Assembly: GCF_037198315.1 (NCBI RefSeq)
Contig: NZ_CP144913.1
Coordinates: 62,001-126,000 of the forward strand
Length of the DNA: 64,000 nt
Reading direction: 5' to 3'
Source of the DNA: Janibacter sp. A1S7
GTDB taxonomy: Bacteria; Actinomycetota; Actinomycetes; Actinomycetales; Dermatophilaceae
Shown here: one piece after another, positions 1 to 7,756 of the stretch
Layout: the number at the start of each line of letters is the position of its first letter
How positions within the stretch are numbered: the first letter of the stretch is position 1
Notes under the pieces: model-generated
The model's input: the letters and a program-made list of their open reading frames with translations, nothing else
Databases searched by the model: none
What the model was told of the DNA's origin: nothing
Made by a program: the position numbers and the translations under genes

Positions 1-1
1 G

Positions 2-247
2 GTGAACCAGACCTCCGTCGCCTTCGAGGTCGACGAGTTCGACGCGCTCGAGGGGACCGGCTGGAGCGTGCTCGTCCGGGGTGTCGCGAGCACCGTCTAC
101 GACGAGGAGACCAGCCGGCGCTTCGAGGACAGGCTCGGCGACCAGTGGGGCGAGCAACCGGACGGGACGTTCTGGACCTCCATCCGACCCGACGAGGTCA
201 GCGGGCGCGAGATGAAGGCCACCCGGGGGGAGTGCGGCTGCTGTTGA
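2..247 (+). CDS. Pyridoxamine 5'-phosphate oxidase family protein, C-terminal part
   Basis: The reading frame enters from the left edge, so the true start lies outside the window and only the last 81 residues are visible. The stretch FEVDEFDALEGTGWSVLVRG near the N-terminal end is the flavin-fold strand pattern common in small pyridoxamine-phosphate-oxidase-like (split beta-barrel) proteins of actinomycetes, where Gly-Trp-Ser-Val precedes the last strands. The chain ends in Cys-Gly-Cys-Cys. The cofactor (FMN or F420) and substrate cannot be told from this piece. Its stop codon overlaps the proposed TTG start of the WhiB gene. Confidence 0.6.
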   Translation: MNQTSVAFEVDEFDALEGTGWSVLVRGVASTVYDEETSRRFEDRLGDQWGEQPDGTFWTSIRPDEVSGREMKATRGECGCC

Positions 248-519
248 ACCCCTTCACCCGACGGGCGGATGACGCCCGGCACTGGCGCCACGACGCCGCG
301 TGCTTCGGCGAGGAGCTGGACCTGTTCTTCCCGGTCGGCGTCGCCGGCCCGGCCGTGTGGCAGATCAGCCAGGCCAAGGCGATCTGCGAGGACTGCCCCG
401 TGCGGGCACAGTGCCTCGAGTACGCCCTGCGCACCGGGCAGGACCACGGCGTCTGGGGAGGGCTGACCCCGCAGGAGCGGCGTGAGCTGCGTCGCGCCGA
501 CGACGCCCGCGGCGCCTAG
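244..519 (+). CDS. whiB: WhiB-family iron-sulfur regulator, WhiB1-like
   Basis: The 91-residue product is a Wbl protein, a [4Fe-4S] transcription factor that binds the sigma-70 family factor and often responds to nitric oxide. Four cysteines sit at residues 20, 48, 51 and 57 in the arrangement C-x27-C-x2-C-x5-C. They are followed by the G-V-W-G-G turn (69-73) and a basic tail (RRELRR) that contacts DNA. ELDLFFPVG and RTGQDHGVWGG closely match WhiB1 rather than WhiB3 or WhiB7. I chose the TTG at 244 because it gives the normal family length, follows a GGGGGAG ribosome site at about 225-231 and overlaps the previous stop. An upstream extension would add about 30 low-complexity residues. Confidence 0.88.
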   Translation: MNPFTRRADDARHWRHDAACFGEELDLFFPVGVAGPAVWQISQAKAICEDCPVRAQCLEYALRTGQDHGVWGGLTPQERRELRRADDARGA

Positions 520-1421
520 GGGAGCCCCGTCCGTGCGGGTGCGCGCACGGACAGCGCATGCCGGATGCAGCGCACCTGCATCCGTCGGGCCGGCCCGATG
601 ACATCACCGTCGAGCTGGATGTGCAGGGGGGTGGCGCTCGTGACCGTCAGCTCCGTCGAGGGCCGTGTCCGCAAGCCGGAGACGTTGCGCCGCCAGCCCA
701 GCGCCCCCTTCGCCGCCACACCGACCCACTGGACCGGCCGGCGCACGATCACCTCGAGCACGTCGAGGAGCCCGTCGTCGACGAGCCCCCCGGGGACCAG
801 CACCCCGGCGCGCACCCGGGTGCAGTTGGCCGCCAGGATGCTCCAGGCGAGGACCTCGCGCTCCGGCTCGTCGTCGTGGCGCACCCTCATCGGCACCGGC
901 CGGCGCATCGCCGAGACCGCGGCAGGGGCCAGGTAGGCCGGCCAGCCGATGCGCTCCTTCAGCCCCGGCCGGGTGGCCGCGACCGTCGCCGCGTCGTGGC
1001 CCATCCCCGCCAGGACGACGAAGGGGTGGTCCTCCACCTCGTCGTCGATGCGGGCGAGCCCGAGATCGACCGGACGGGCGCTGCCGGTGACCGCGACCTG
1101 CGCGGCCGCGGCGACGGTCTCGGGCAGATCGAGGTTGTGGGCGAGGAGGTTGGCGGTCCCGATCGGGACCACGCCCAACTCGGTGCCCGTGCCGGCCAGG
1201 GCCTGCGCCACCGAGCGCACTGTGCCGTCGCCCCCGGCGGCGATGACCACCTGCGCGCCGGCCCGGACCGCGCTCATGGCCTGGGCGCGGCCGGTCTCGG
1301 CGCGCGTCGTCAGGTGCACCGTCGGGGCGGGCCAGCCGGCCGACAGCGCTCGCTCGGAGACCGCCTCGAGTGCTCGCTCCCATCCCCCCTTCGACGGGTT
1401 GACGACGAGCGCGGACCTCAC
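516..1421 (-). CDS. Diacylglycerol/lipid kinase family protein (YegS/BmrU type)
   Basis: This 301-residue cytosolic enzyme belongs to the DAGK catalytic-domain family, which phosphorylates diacylglycerol or related lipids with ATP. The nucleotide-binding motif GGDGT is at residues 63-67 and the family motif P-I-G-T-A-N at 86-91; VVNPSKGG opens the chain as usual. The GTG start at 1421 overlaps the stop of the upstream beta-propeller gene by four bases (GTGA), implying translational coupling. Its stop shares a CTAG with the stop of the convergent WhiB gene, so the two ends overlap. The lipid substrate is not predictable. Confidence 0.88.
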   Translation of the reverse strand: MRSALVVNPSKGGWERALEAVSERALSAGWPAPTVHLTTRAETGRAQAMSAVRAGAQVVIAAGGDGTVRSVAQALAGTGTELGVVPIGTANLLAHNLDLPETVAAAAQVAVTGSARPVDLGLARIDDEVEDHPFVVLAGMGHDAATVAATRPGLKERIGWPAYLAPAAVSAMRRPVPMRVRHDDEPEREVLAWSILAANCTRVRAGVLVPGGLVDDGLLDVLEVIVRRPVQWVGVAAKGALGWRRNVSGLRTRPSTELTVTSATPLHIQLDGDVIGPARRMQVRCIRHALSVRAPARTGLP

Positions 1422-2680
1422 TCGGTGGCCGTGCGGGAGTCGTCGAAGACGATGATCGACCCTCCGTAGCAGGCGACCCAGACCCGCTCCTGGGTCGGCT
1501 CGTAGGTGATGCCGATCGGGTGCGGGTCGGTCTCGACGGTCTGGATGACCTCGAAGTCGTCGGTGGCGACCTTGCTCATCGTGGCGTCGTCGTAGTTGAC
1601 GACGTACAGGGCGCCGCCGTCCGGACTCATCGTCATCGAGCGGGGCTGGGTGCCGACGGCGACCTCCCGGGTGACCTCACCCGTCGCGGTGTCGACCTCG
1701 CTGACGGTGCCGCTGTTGTTGTTGGTGACGTAGAGGTGCTCGCCCTCGGGGGAGAGCACCAGGTGCCGGGGACCGTCGCCGGTGTCGGTGAAGTCGGCAT
1801 CCACCGCACCCGAGTCCAGGTCGACGGCGACGGTGCGGTCGGCGCCCATGAGCGCGACATAGGCGGTGGAGCTGTCCGGGGAGACCTCGATGCCGCGGGG
1901 GTTGTCGCCGCCGAGCGGGATGGTCGAGGTGACCTTGCCCTTCGCGACGTCGATGACGCTGAGGTCCATCGAGCACCAGTTGGTCACCAGGACGTGCTTG
2001 CCGTCGGGGGTGGCGGCGACGTACTTCGGCACCGCCCCGACCTCGACGACGTCGTCGATCTCGAGCGTCGTGGTGTCGATCTCGTAGACGTAGCTGTTGG
2101 AGATGCCCTCGGGCCCGGCGCACGCGTCCTTGCCCTCGGGCAGGAAGTTCTCCCCGTACATCGAGTAGTTGCTCACCCACGCGGTCTCGCCGTCGGGAGA
2201 GAAGGCCATCTCCACCGGCGCGCCCTTGCTGGTGCCCGGATGTCCCTCGATGCCGAAGTCGGCGAGCTCGACCGAGTCGTCGATGGTCTTCTGCAGGGCC
2301 CCGTCGGCGGTGAAGACGCTCACGCTGTGCCGGTACATCATGTTCTGCGCGAAGACCTGGCCCTTGGCCGAGGCGACGACCGACTTCGGTGCCATCTCGC
2401 CGGTGAGGCGTTGGACGCGCACGAGGTCGGTCTCGGCGGAGTCGGCCGACTTCCCCTGGGACGTGGCCGGGGAGTCCTCCGGCGCAGGGGTTTCCACCTC
2501 CGTCGGCTGGGTGGGTTCGGCTGCGGTGCCCGTCGACGACGCGGCCTCCGCCGGCGGCTCACCCTCGTTGGCGACGACCAGGGAGCCGACGAGCAGCACG
2601 AGGACGACGGCGATGGCGACGGCCACCGTGAGGACGATCCGTCGCCGACGGACGTAGACCGGGTCGTTCTTGATCTTCAC
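1418..2680 (-). CDS. Membrane-anchored YVTN-type beta-propeller protein
   Basis: The 420-residue protein has a basic N-terminus (YVRRRRI), one hydrophobic segment at about residues 13-33 and a low-complexity Ala/Pro/Thr/Glu linker. A propeller of repeated blades with D-G-x-x-x-Y/W-V-x-N/V and T-G-x-V motifs follows (LYVTNNNSGTVSEVD, LYVVNYDDATMSKV). The propeller should lie outside the membrane. Such surface proteins bind ligands or resemble lactonases; no catalytic set is evident. I chose the GTG at 2680 because GAGGTG lies 6 bases upstream and because longer versions add proline/arginine-rich antisense-like sequence. Coupled by overlap to the downstream lipid kinase gene. Confidence 0.8.
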   Translation of the reverse strand: MKIKNDPVYVRRRRIVLTVAVAIAVVLVLLVGSLVVANEGEPPAEAASSTGTAAEPTQPTEVETPAPEDSPATSQGKSADSAETDLVRVQRLTGEMAPKSVVASAKGQVFAQNMMYRHSVSVFTADGALQKTIDDSVELADFGIEGHPGTSKGAPVEMAFSPDGETAWVSNYSMYGENFLPEGKDACAGPEGISNSYVYEIDTTTLEIDDVVEVGAVPKYVAATPDGKHVLVTNWCSMDLSVIDVAKGKVTSTIPLGGDNPRGIEVSPDSSTAYVALMGADRTVAVDLDSGAVDADFTDTGDGPRHLVLSPEGEHLYVTNNNSGTVSEVDTATGEVTREVAVGTQPRSMTMSPDGGALYVVNYDDATMSKVATDDFEVIQTVETDPHPIGITYEPTQERVWVACYGGSIIVFDDSRTATE

Positions 2681-2749
2681 GAAGGGCACCTCATTGTGGA
2701 CAGCGTCACCGCGGAGTCTAGGGCCGGTTGGGTCCCGGGCGGGGGGAGG

Positions 2750-2766
2750 CGCACCGGGGCGGTGCG
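2750..2766 (-). terminator. Hairpin after the ABC-transporter operon
   Basis: A perfect 7-bp stem (CGCACCG/CGGTGCG) with a 3-base loop lies about 120 bases beyond the permease stop, in the 206-base gap before the beta-propeller gene. A second small hairpin (GGTGAC/GTCACC) lies at 2788-2801. There is no T-run. Termination is inferred from position; the promoter of the propeller gene must also be in this gap. Confidence 0.4.
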
Positions 2767-2886
2767 GATGGGGTGCGGACCAGGGAAGGTGACCCGTCAC
2801 CGGTGGTCGTGGGATGGCCCTCCTGACGACGCAGGTCCCCGTGCGGCCCGGGGCGACTTCTCGAGCGGCCCGGGTGCCTGCGGGAC

Positions 2887-4476
2887 TCAGCGCCGCGGGA
2901 CGTCCCGCCGGGTGAAGCCGAGGACACCGAGCCCGAGCAGGGTCAGTCCACCCAGACCCGCGACGAGTGAACCGGTGACGTCCACGTCCTGGGCGGGGAC
3001 GTTGCCGACGAGCCCGAAGGGCGCCCACTCCACGAGCGCCTCGGGCAGGTCCAGCCCGGGGCCCATGTACGCCAGCACGGCAGCGATGGCGAAGACCGCC
3101 CAGACCGCCGGCTGCATCCGCGGCAGCCACCCGAACAGCGTCACGGACAGGCCGGCGAGCAGGAGCATGACCGGCAGGTAGGCGAGCGCCGCGCCCATCA
3201 GGGTGCTGATCCACGAGGGGTCGTCGAGGGAGGCCGCGGTGGAGGTGGCCAGGGCGAGGCCACCGACGCCACCGACGACGAGCGTGCCGACCGCGAGGAC
3301 GGCCAGGTGGGGCGTCAGCCAGGCGAACCGGCCACGGGCCTCGCTGAGCTGCAGCTCGAGACGGCCGGAGGTCTCCTCCTTGCGCAGCGAGCCGAGCGAC
3401 TGGAGTACGTAGCCACCGACGAGCATCGCGAGCAGGAGGACGAACATCGCCGCCATCGACTCGACGATCTGCTCACCTCCGCCGGCGATGAACTGCGCCA
3501 GCTCGGGGTTGCCCGCGAAGGCGTCCAGGACCGTCTGGGTCAGCGCACCGTAGGTACCCATGAGGATCGCGACGAGCAGGGTCCAGCCGAGCGTGCTGCC
3601 GCGGTGCTCCCGTGCAGCCAGCCCGAGAGGGGTTCCCAGCCACGGGGTGGCCCGGTGTGGCCCGGTGCGGGCGGCGACGAGCGAGCCGCCGACGTCCCGG
3701 CGGGCGGACAGGCGCAGCGCGAGGGCGAGCAGCAGCAGGGTCGCCACCGCGCCGACGACGAAGGGGGTCACCCGCGGGTCGCCGAAGGGCGCCGCCTCGT
3801 CGTACCAGCCGTGCGGGGAGAGCCACACCACCCAGGTGCCGTCGACCGAGCCCGCGCCGCGGACGATGTAGGAGGTCAGGGCGAGGGCCAGGCCGACCCC
3901 CCAGACGGAGCGCATGTGGCCGAAGGCCTGCGCGAGCACCGCCGCGATCCCGACGAAGACCGCGCCCAGGAGGACGAGGTCCAGCCCGTAGACGAGGGAG
4001 CCGGTCGTGTCCGCGCCGGCCACGACGAAGGTCAGCGCCGTCAGGGCGCCCAGGGCGACCAGCGCGGCGAGGGCGAGCAGCACCGCGGCGACGAGCGGGG
4101 CCTGTCGTCCCATCCGCGATGCGAGCAGGAGCTCGAGGCGGCCGGCCTCCTCCTCCCTTCGTGTCCCGCGACCGGTGAGGGAGATCGCCAGGACCGGGAT
4201 GGCGAAGCCGACGACGAAGCCGAGCTCGTTCATCATCACCCCGCCGAGCGTGTCGAGCCCGGCGACGTCGCCGTTGAGCATCCGGATCGCGGGGGTGTCC
4301 GAGGAGTCGGCGTAGGTCGCCAGCTTCGCCGGGGTCTCGTAGAGGCTGGTGATCGATGCGGCCGTGATCACCACGAGCGCGACGAGCCCGAGGATCCAGG
4401 CGGCGAGCGCCTTCCACCCCGTGCGCCACTGGACGCCCAGGTTGATGCCGACACCGGCGGTGCTCACGCTGCTCAT
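2887..4476 (-). CDS. ABC exporter permease (ABC-2 type, large two-half subunit)
   Basis: The 529-residue integral membrane protein has about twelve hydrophobic segments in two similar halves. It resembles the large permeases of tetronasin/polyketide-antibiotic type exporters (conserved R-R-E-E-E-x-G-R-L-E-L at about 118-128, repeated as R-K-E-E-T-S-G-R-L-E-L in the second half). That duplicated coupling-helix motif marks a fused pair of ABC-2 domains. The ATG at 4476 overlaps the stop of the ATPase gene by four bases (ATGA). Together with the ATPase it should export a hydrophobic compound or drug; the substrate is unknown. Confidence 0.85.
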   Translation of the reverse strand: MSSVSTAGVGINLGVQWRTGWKALAAWILGLVALVVITAASITSLYETPAKLATYADSSDTPAIRMLNGDVAGLDTLGGVMMNELGFVVGFAIPVLAISLTGRGTRREEEAGRLELLLASRMGRQAPLVAAVLLALAALVALGALTALTFVVAGADTTGSLVYGLDLVLLGAVFVGIAAVLAQAFGHMRSVWGVGLALALTSYIVRGAGSVDGTWVVWLSPHGWYDEAAPFGDPRVTPFVVGAVATLLLLALALRLSARRDVGGSLVAARTGPHRATPWLGTPLGLAAREHRGSTLGWTLLVAILMGTYGALTQTVLDAFAGNPELAQFIAGGGEQIVESMAAMFVLLLAMLVGGYVLQSLGSLRKEETSGRLELQLSEARGRFAWLTPHLAVLAVGTLVVGGVGGLALATSTAASLDDPSWISTLMGAALAYLPVMLLLAGLSVTLFGWLPRMQPAVWAVFAIAAVLAYMGPGLDLPEALVEWAPFGLVGNVPAQDVDVTGSLVAGLGGLTLLGLGVLGFTRRDVPRR

Positions 4477-5390
4477 CGGACGGCGTCCTCGGCTCGGACC
4501 CGGTACTGCTCGAGGAAGAGGTCGTCGAGGCTCGGCGGGGTGATCGTCAGGGTGTGCACCCCCGCGTCGTGGATGCGGCCGACGATCTCGGCGATGTCGG
4601 TCGCGTCGACGTGGCAGCGGATCTCCGGCCGGCCCTCGGCGGTGCTCGTCTCGAGAGCGCCGACGCCGGGGACGCAGGTGAGGTCGACCGTGTGGTCCGT
4701 GACGGCGTGGACCCGGCTGCTGGTGCTGCGGCGCAGGTCGGTGAGCGTGCCCGTGGTGACCGTCCGCCCGGCCCGGATGATGCTCACCCGGTCGGCCAGC
4801 GCCTCGACCTCGCCGAGGATGTGGCTGGAGAGCAGGACGGTCGTGCCCTCGGCGACACGCTCGCGGAGGGTCTCCTGGAAGACCTGCTCCATCAGCGGGT
4901 CCAGACCCGAGGTCGGCTCGTCGAGGAGGAGCAGGTCGACATCGGCGGCCAGGGCGGCGATGAGCGAGACCTTCTGCTTGTTGCCGGTGGAGTAGTCGCG
5001 GGTCCTCTTCTTCGTGTCGAGGTCGAAGCGCTCGACGAGCTCGGCCCGGCGGGTCTCGTCGATGCCGCCGTGGGCGCGGCCGAGGACATCGATGCACTGC
5101 CCGCCGGTCAGGCCGGGCCACAGCGTGACGCCGGCGGGGACGTAGGCGAGGCGGTGGTGCAGCTCGACGGCGTCGTGCCAGGGGTCGCCGCCGAGGACGG
5201 TGACGCTGCCGCTGTCGGCGCGGGTCAGCCCGAGCAGCACCCGGATGGTCGTCGACTTGCCGGCACCGTTGGGTCCGAGGAAGCCGTGCACCTCCCCGGG
5301 AGCCACGTCGAGGTGGAGGCCGTCGAGGGCGTGGGTGCTGCCGTACGTCTTGTGCAGGTCGTGGGCGCGGACGATGGGTGCATCGCTCAT
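4473..5390 (-). CDS. ABC transporter ATP-binding protein (drug-exporter type)
   Basis: The 305-residue ATPase has Walker A GPNGAGKST at residues 39-47, a Q-loop region, a signature variant STGNKQK at 134-140 and Walker B LLLLDEPT at 153-160, followed by the D-loop and a C-terminal domain typical of DrrA/CcmA-like exporters. The signature departs from the usual LSGGQ, as it does in many members of this subfamily. The start at 5390 follows AAGGAG and overlaps the TetR stop (ATGA). It energises the permease encoded immediately downstream; the pair is probably repressed by the TetR protein upstream. Confidence 0.9.
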   Translation of the reverse strand: MSDAPIVRAHDLHKTYGSTHALDGLHLDVAPGEVHGFLGPNGAGKSTTIRVLLGLTRADSGSVTVLGGDPWHDAVELHHRLAYVPAGVTLWPGLTGGQCIDVLGRAHGGIDETRRAELVERFDLDTKKRTRDYSTGNKQKVSLIAALAADVDLLLLDEPTSGLDPLMEQVFQETLRERVAEGTTVLLSSHILGEVEALADRVSIIRAGRTVTTGTLTDLRRSTSSRVHAVTDHTVDLTCVPGVGALETSTAEGRPEIRCHVDATDIAEIVGRIHDAGVHTLTITPPSLDDLFLEQYRVRAEDAVR

Positions 5391-6055
5391 GGGGTCTCCT
5401 TCGGCGATGTGGGACGGGGCGCGATCGCGCTCTCTTGGGATATATCGAAGCTGGGCAAGATTGCGCCATAGAAGCGCATCGCCTCGGCGGCCCAGCGGGC
5501 GAGCCCCTCCCCGTGGAGCGGGTCGTAGCCCAGGACCTGCCGCCAGTGGTCGGCGAGGAAGAGCGTGCCGAGGTCGGCGGTCATCGCCATGGCCGCGCGG
5601 GTCTCGGGGTCGGGGCCCGCGAGGAGCCTGCCGGCGGCGTCCCAGGCCCGGAAGGTCTCGACCGTGTGCTGGTGCCAGTCGGTGAGCAGCTCGGTGGCCA
5701 TCGGGTCGCCGGTCATCACCAGGCGCCGCAGGTACGGGATGACCGGAGAGTTCTCGGGGAGGGCCTGCTGGAGCATCCCACCGATCGAGGACCACTCGCC
5801 CGCCTGCACGTCCTCGACGACCGCGGCGTCGGTCGAGAGGTCGAAGAGGTCGTCCATCCATGCGCGCACATGCTCGACGACCGCCTCGCGCAGTCCGGCC
5901 CGGGAGCCGAAGTGGTGGACGACCAGGGCCGCCGAGACGTCGGCCCGCTCGGCGATCTGGCGCATCGTCACCGCGTCCTCGCCCTGCTCGGCGAAGAGCT
6001 CGAGCGCTGCGTCCCGCACTCGTGCCCGCGCGGTGCGGTCATCGACTGAACTCAT
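5387..6055 (-). CDS. TetR-family repressor of the adjacent ABC exporter
   Basis: This 222-residue protein has the TetR helix-turn-helix in residues 10-56 (LELFAEQGEDAVTMRQIAERADVSAALVVHHFGSR in two parts) and an all-helical ligand-binding C-terminal domain. It is the first gene of a three-gene operon with four-base overlaps between TetR, ATPase and permease. The start at 6055 is 7 bases downstream of a TAGTCT promoter hexamer, implying a leaderless mRNA. A palindrome over that hexamer is the likely autoregulatory operator. Confidence 0.88.
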   Translation of the reverse strand: MSSVDDRTARARVRDAALELFAEQGEDAVTMRQIAERADVSAALVVHHFGSRAGLREAVVEHVRAWMDDLFDLSTDAAVVEDVQAGEWSSIGGMLQQALPENSPVIPYLRRLVMTGDPMATELLTDWHQHTVETFRAWDAAGRLLAGPDPETRAAMAMTADLGTLFLADHWRQVLGYDPLHGEGLARWAAEAMRFYGAILPSFDISQESAIAPRPTSPKETP

Positions 6056-6062
6056 GTTCAGC

Positions 6063-6077
6063 AGACTAAACGTTAGT
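6063..6077 (-). promoter_or_regulatory. Leaderless promoter overlapped by TetR operator
   Basis: On the minus strand TAGTCT (6063-6068) ends 7 bases before the TetR start codon. The palindrome ACTAA-ACG-TTAGT spans 6065-6077, so a bound repressor would cover the -10 element. Palindrome and spacing are seen; binding by the adjacent TetR protein is inferred. Confidence 0.6.
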
Positions 6078-6098
6078 TCAGTTTCCGGTCAAGGCCAC

Positions 6099-6265
6099 AC
6101 GAGGTGCGGCCGGCCATACGAACTCGAGCCTGCAGCACTTCGTTGAGTCAGCAGCAGTACGAGGTGCGGCCGGCCATACGAACTCGAGCCTGCAGCACTT
6201 CGTTGAGTCAGCAGCAGTACGAGGTGCGGCCAGCCATACGAACTCGGGCCTGCAGCACTTCGTTG
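6099..6265. repeat. Three tandem copies of a 60-bp intergenic repeat
   Basis: Two full 60-base units (6099-6158, 6159-6218) and a partial third (6219-6265) differ by only a few bases. Each unit starts with ACGAGGTGC and contains the near-inverse GCACTTCGT about 40 bases later, so each can fold on itself. The core TGCAGCACTTCGT is shared, in either orientation, with the large hairpin at 17751-17846, which suggests a dispersed repeat family. The array lies between the divergent TetR and nucleotidyltransferase genes. Confidence 0.85.
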
Positions 6266-6275
6266 GGGGGCGGCC

Positions 6276-6281
6276 TACGCT
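6276..6281 (+). promoter_or_regulatory. TANNNT hexamer of a probable leaderless transcript
   Basis: TACGCT ends 7 bases before the ATG at 6289, and no clear ribosome site is present. It lies just past the third 60-bp repeat unit. Confidence 0.45.
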
Positions 6282-6288
6282 GGCGGGC

Positions 6289-6852
6289 ATGGCGAACGTG
6301 AGCGGGCTGGTCCTCGCGGCGGGGGCCGGGCGCCGGATGGGGATGCCCAAGGCCCTCGTGACCGATCCCGACGGCACGCCCTGGCTGGCGCGGGCCGTCG
6401 GCGTGCTGCGCGACGGCGGGTGTGCCGACGTGACCGTCGTCCTCGGCGCCTGCGGTGGCCGCGCGGCCGGACTCGTCCCCGATGTGCCCCACCTGCTCTG
6501 CCCCGACTGGGACGAGGGGATCGGTGCCTCGCTCGCCCACGGCCTGCGCCACCTCACCGCCCGCCCGCAGGTCGACGCCGTGCTCGTGCACCTCGTCGAC
6601 CTCCCCGACGTCACGGCGGACATCCCCCGTCGTCTGCTGGCGAAGGGGGCCGGTCGCGACGATCTGCGCCGGGCCGTCTACGACGGTGTCCCCGGGCATC
6701 CCGCCCTCCTCGGTCGCCACCACTGGGCGCCGCTGGTCGCCGAGCTCGCCGGAGACCGCGGCGCCAACGCCTACCTGCGGCGGCACGGCGCGTTGGAGGT
6801 CGAGTGCGGCGACCTGGCGTCCGGCCTGGACGTCGACTCCCCGCAGGTCTGA
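6289..6852 (+). CDS. MobA-like nucleotidyltransferase (MocA/CoxC type)
   Basis: The 187-residue protein has the NTP-transferase loop LAAGAGRRMGMPKA at residues 9-22 and an acidic metal site in VHLVDLPDV. This is the pattern of the molybdenum cofactor cytidylyl/guanylyltransferase group, which attaches a nucleotide to molybdopterin or to related small molecules. No molybdoenzyme gene lies nearby, so the substrate is open. The ATG at 6289 is preceded by a TANNNT hexamer rather than a ribosome site. Confidence 0.82.
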   Translation: MANVSGLVLAAGAGRRMGMPKALVTDPDGTPWLARAVGVLRDGGCADVTVVLGACGGRAAGLVPDVPHLLCPDWDEGIGASLAHGLRHLTARPQVDAVLVHLVDLPDVTADIPRRLLAKGAGRDDLRRAVYDGVPGHPALLGRHHWAPLVAELAGDRGANAYLRRHGALEVECGDLASGLDVDSPQV

Positions 6853-6880
6853 GGGTGGACGTGCACGGTAGACAGGGGAC

Positions 6881-7723
6881 ATGGATCCCCACGACGCAGG
6901 TCGCACCGCCCGGTCCCTCGAGACCCTCCACGCCTTCGGCTACTTCGCCCCCGAGGTGCAGGAGGAGCTCACCCAGCTCGGTCTGAGGAAGGGAAGGCAG
7001 TGCTACTTCACCTCCCGCTCGGCACCGATGGGCGCTCTCTCGTCGGGAACGGTGGCCGCGACCTTCTTCGTCTTCAATCCCTCCCTCGTGGCGCACCACA
7101 TGAGTGACGTCTGGACACGGGTGTCGCCGCAGGAGGTCACAGCGGCCCGGTACCGCGGCATCTCCGCCGGGTGGCAGCGGCTCCTGCCGGACCTCGCGCC
7201 GGACGACCTCGCCGAAGCGGCCGAGCTGGCCCGCAGTGCGGCACGGGCCTGCTCGGTGGCCGGCCGCCCGCTCTCGGCCGCCCACGCGGACCTGCCCTGG
7301 CCGCAGGAGCCGCACCTCGTGCTCTTCCACGCCCTGACGATCCTGCGCGAGCACCGCGGTGACGGGCACGTCGCCGCCCTTCTCGGCGAGGGTCTCTCCG
7401 GCCTCGAGGCCCTGGTCACGCACACCGCCACCGGCCGCGGCTTCACCGTCTCCGCCGCCAAGGCGACGCGGGGCTGGAGCGACGACGAGTGGGACGCCGC
7501 GGTGACCGATCTCGTCGACCGGGGCGTGATGACGCCCGAAGGCGGCCTGACGGAGGCAGGGCGCGCCCTTCGTCGGGAGATCGAGGCGGCCACCGACCGG
7601 ATGGCCAGCGACCCGTGGCAGGCCCTCGGCGAGGAGCGCGCCACCCGGCTTGCCGAGCTGGGTCGGCCGTGGGTGCGTCAGGCCCTGGCCAACGGCGCCT
7701 TCCCGGAGGGGGTCTTCGCCTGA
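6881..7723 (+). CDS. SCO6745-family conserved protein
   Basis: I recognise this 280-residue protein as a member of the actinobacterial SCO6745 family. The N-terminal block S-L-E-T-L-H-A-F-G-Y-F-A-P-E (about 12-25) and the GRQCYFTSRSAPMG segment are characteristic. The C-terminal third looks like a winged-helix domain (W-D-A-A-V-T-D-L-V-D-R-G, then LTEAGRALRREIEAATDR). The biochemical function of the family is unknown to me. It starts 28 bases after the nucleotidyltransferase gene and may be co-transcribed. Confidence 0.75.
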   Translation: MDPHDAGRTARSLETLHAFGYFAPEVQEELTQLGLRKGRQCYFTSRSAPMGALSSGTVAATFFVFNPSLVAHHMSDVWTRVSPQEVTAARYRGISAGWQRLLPDLAPDDLAEAAELARSAARACSVAGRPLSAAHADLPWPQEPHLVLFHALTILREHRGDGHVAALLGEGLSGLEALVTHTATGRGFTVSAAKATRGWSDDEWDAAVTDLVDRGVMTPEGGLTEAGRALRREIEAATDRMASDPWQALGEERATRLAELGRPWVRQALANGAFPEGVFA

Positions 7724-7742
7724 CGTCACCTGCGTCGGGGCG

Positions 7743-7748
7743 TAGCGT
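7743..7748 (+). promoter_or_regulatory. TANNNT hexamer before the DHA2 transporter gene
   Basis: TAGCGT ends 8 bases before the ATG at 7757, the spacing expected for a leaderless or near-leaderless start. Confidence 0.45.
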
Positions 7749-7756
7749 CGACCCCC

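Noticed and set aside
2681..3214. Long N-terminal extension of the beta-propeller protein
   Set aside because: Crosses a hairpin and the permease 3' end; the GTG at 2680 has a good ribosome site and leads straight into the membrane anchor.
6099..6265. CRISPR array or repeat protein from the 60-bp units
   Set aside because: There are no unique spacers, and the units are directly adjacent. The peptide repeats in each frame arise only because 60 is a multiple of three.
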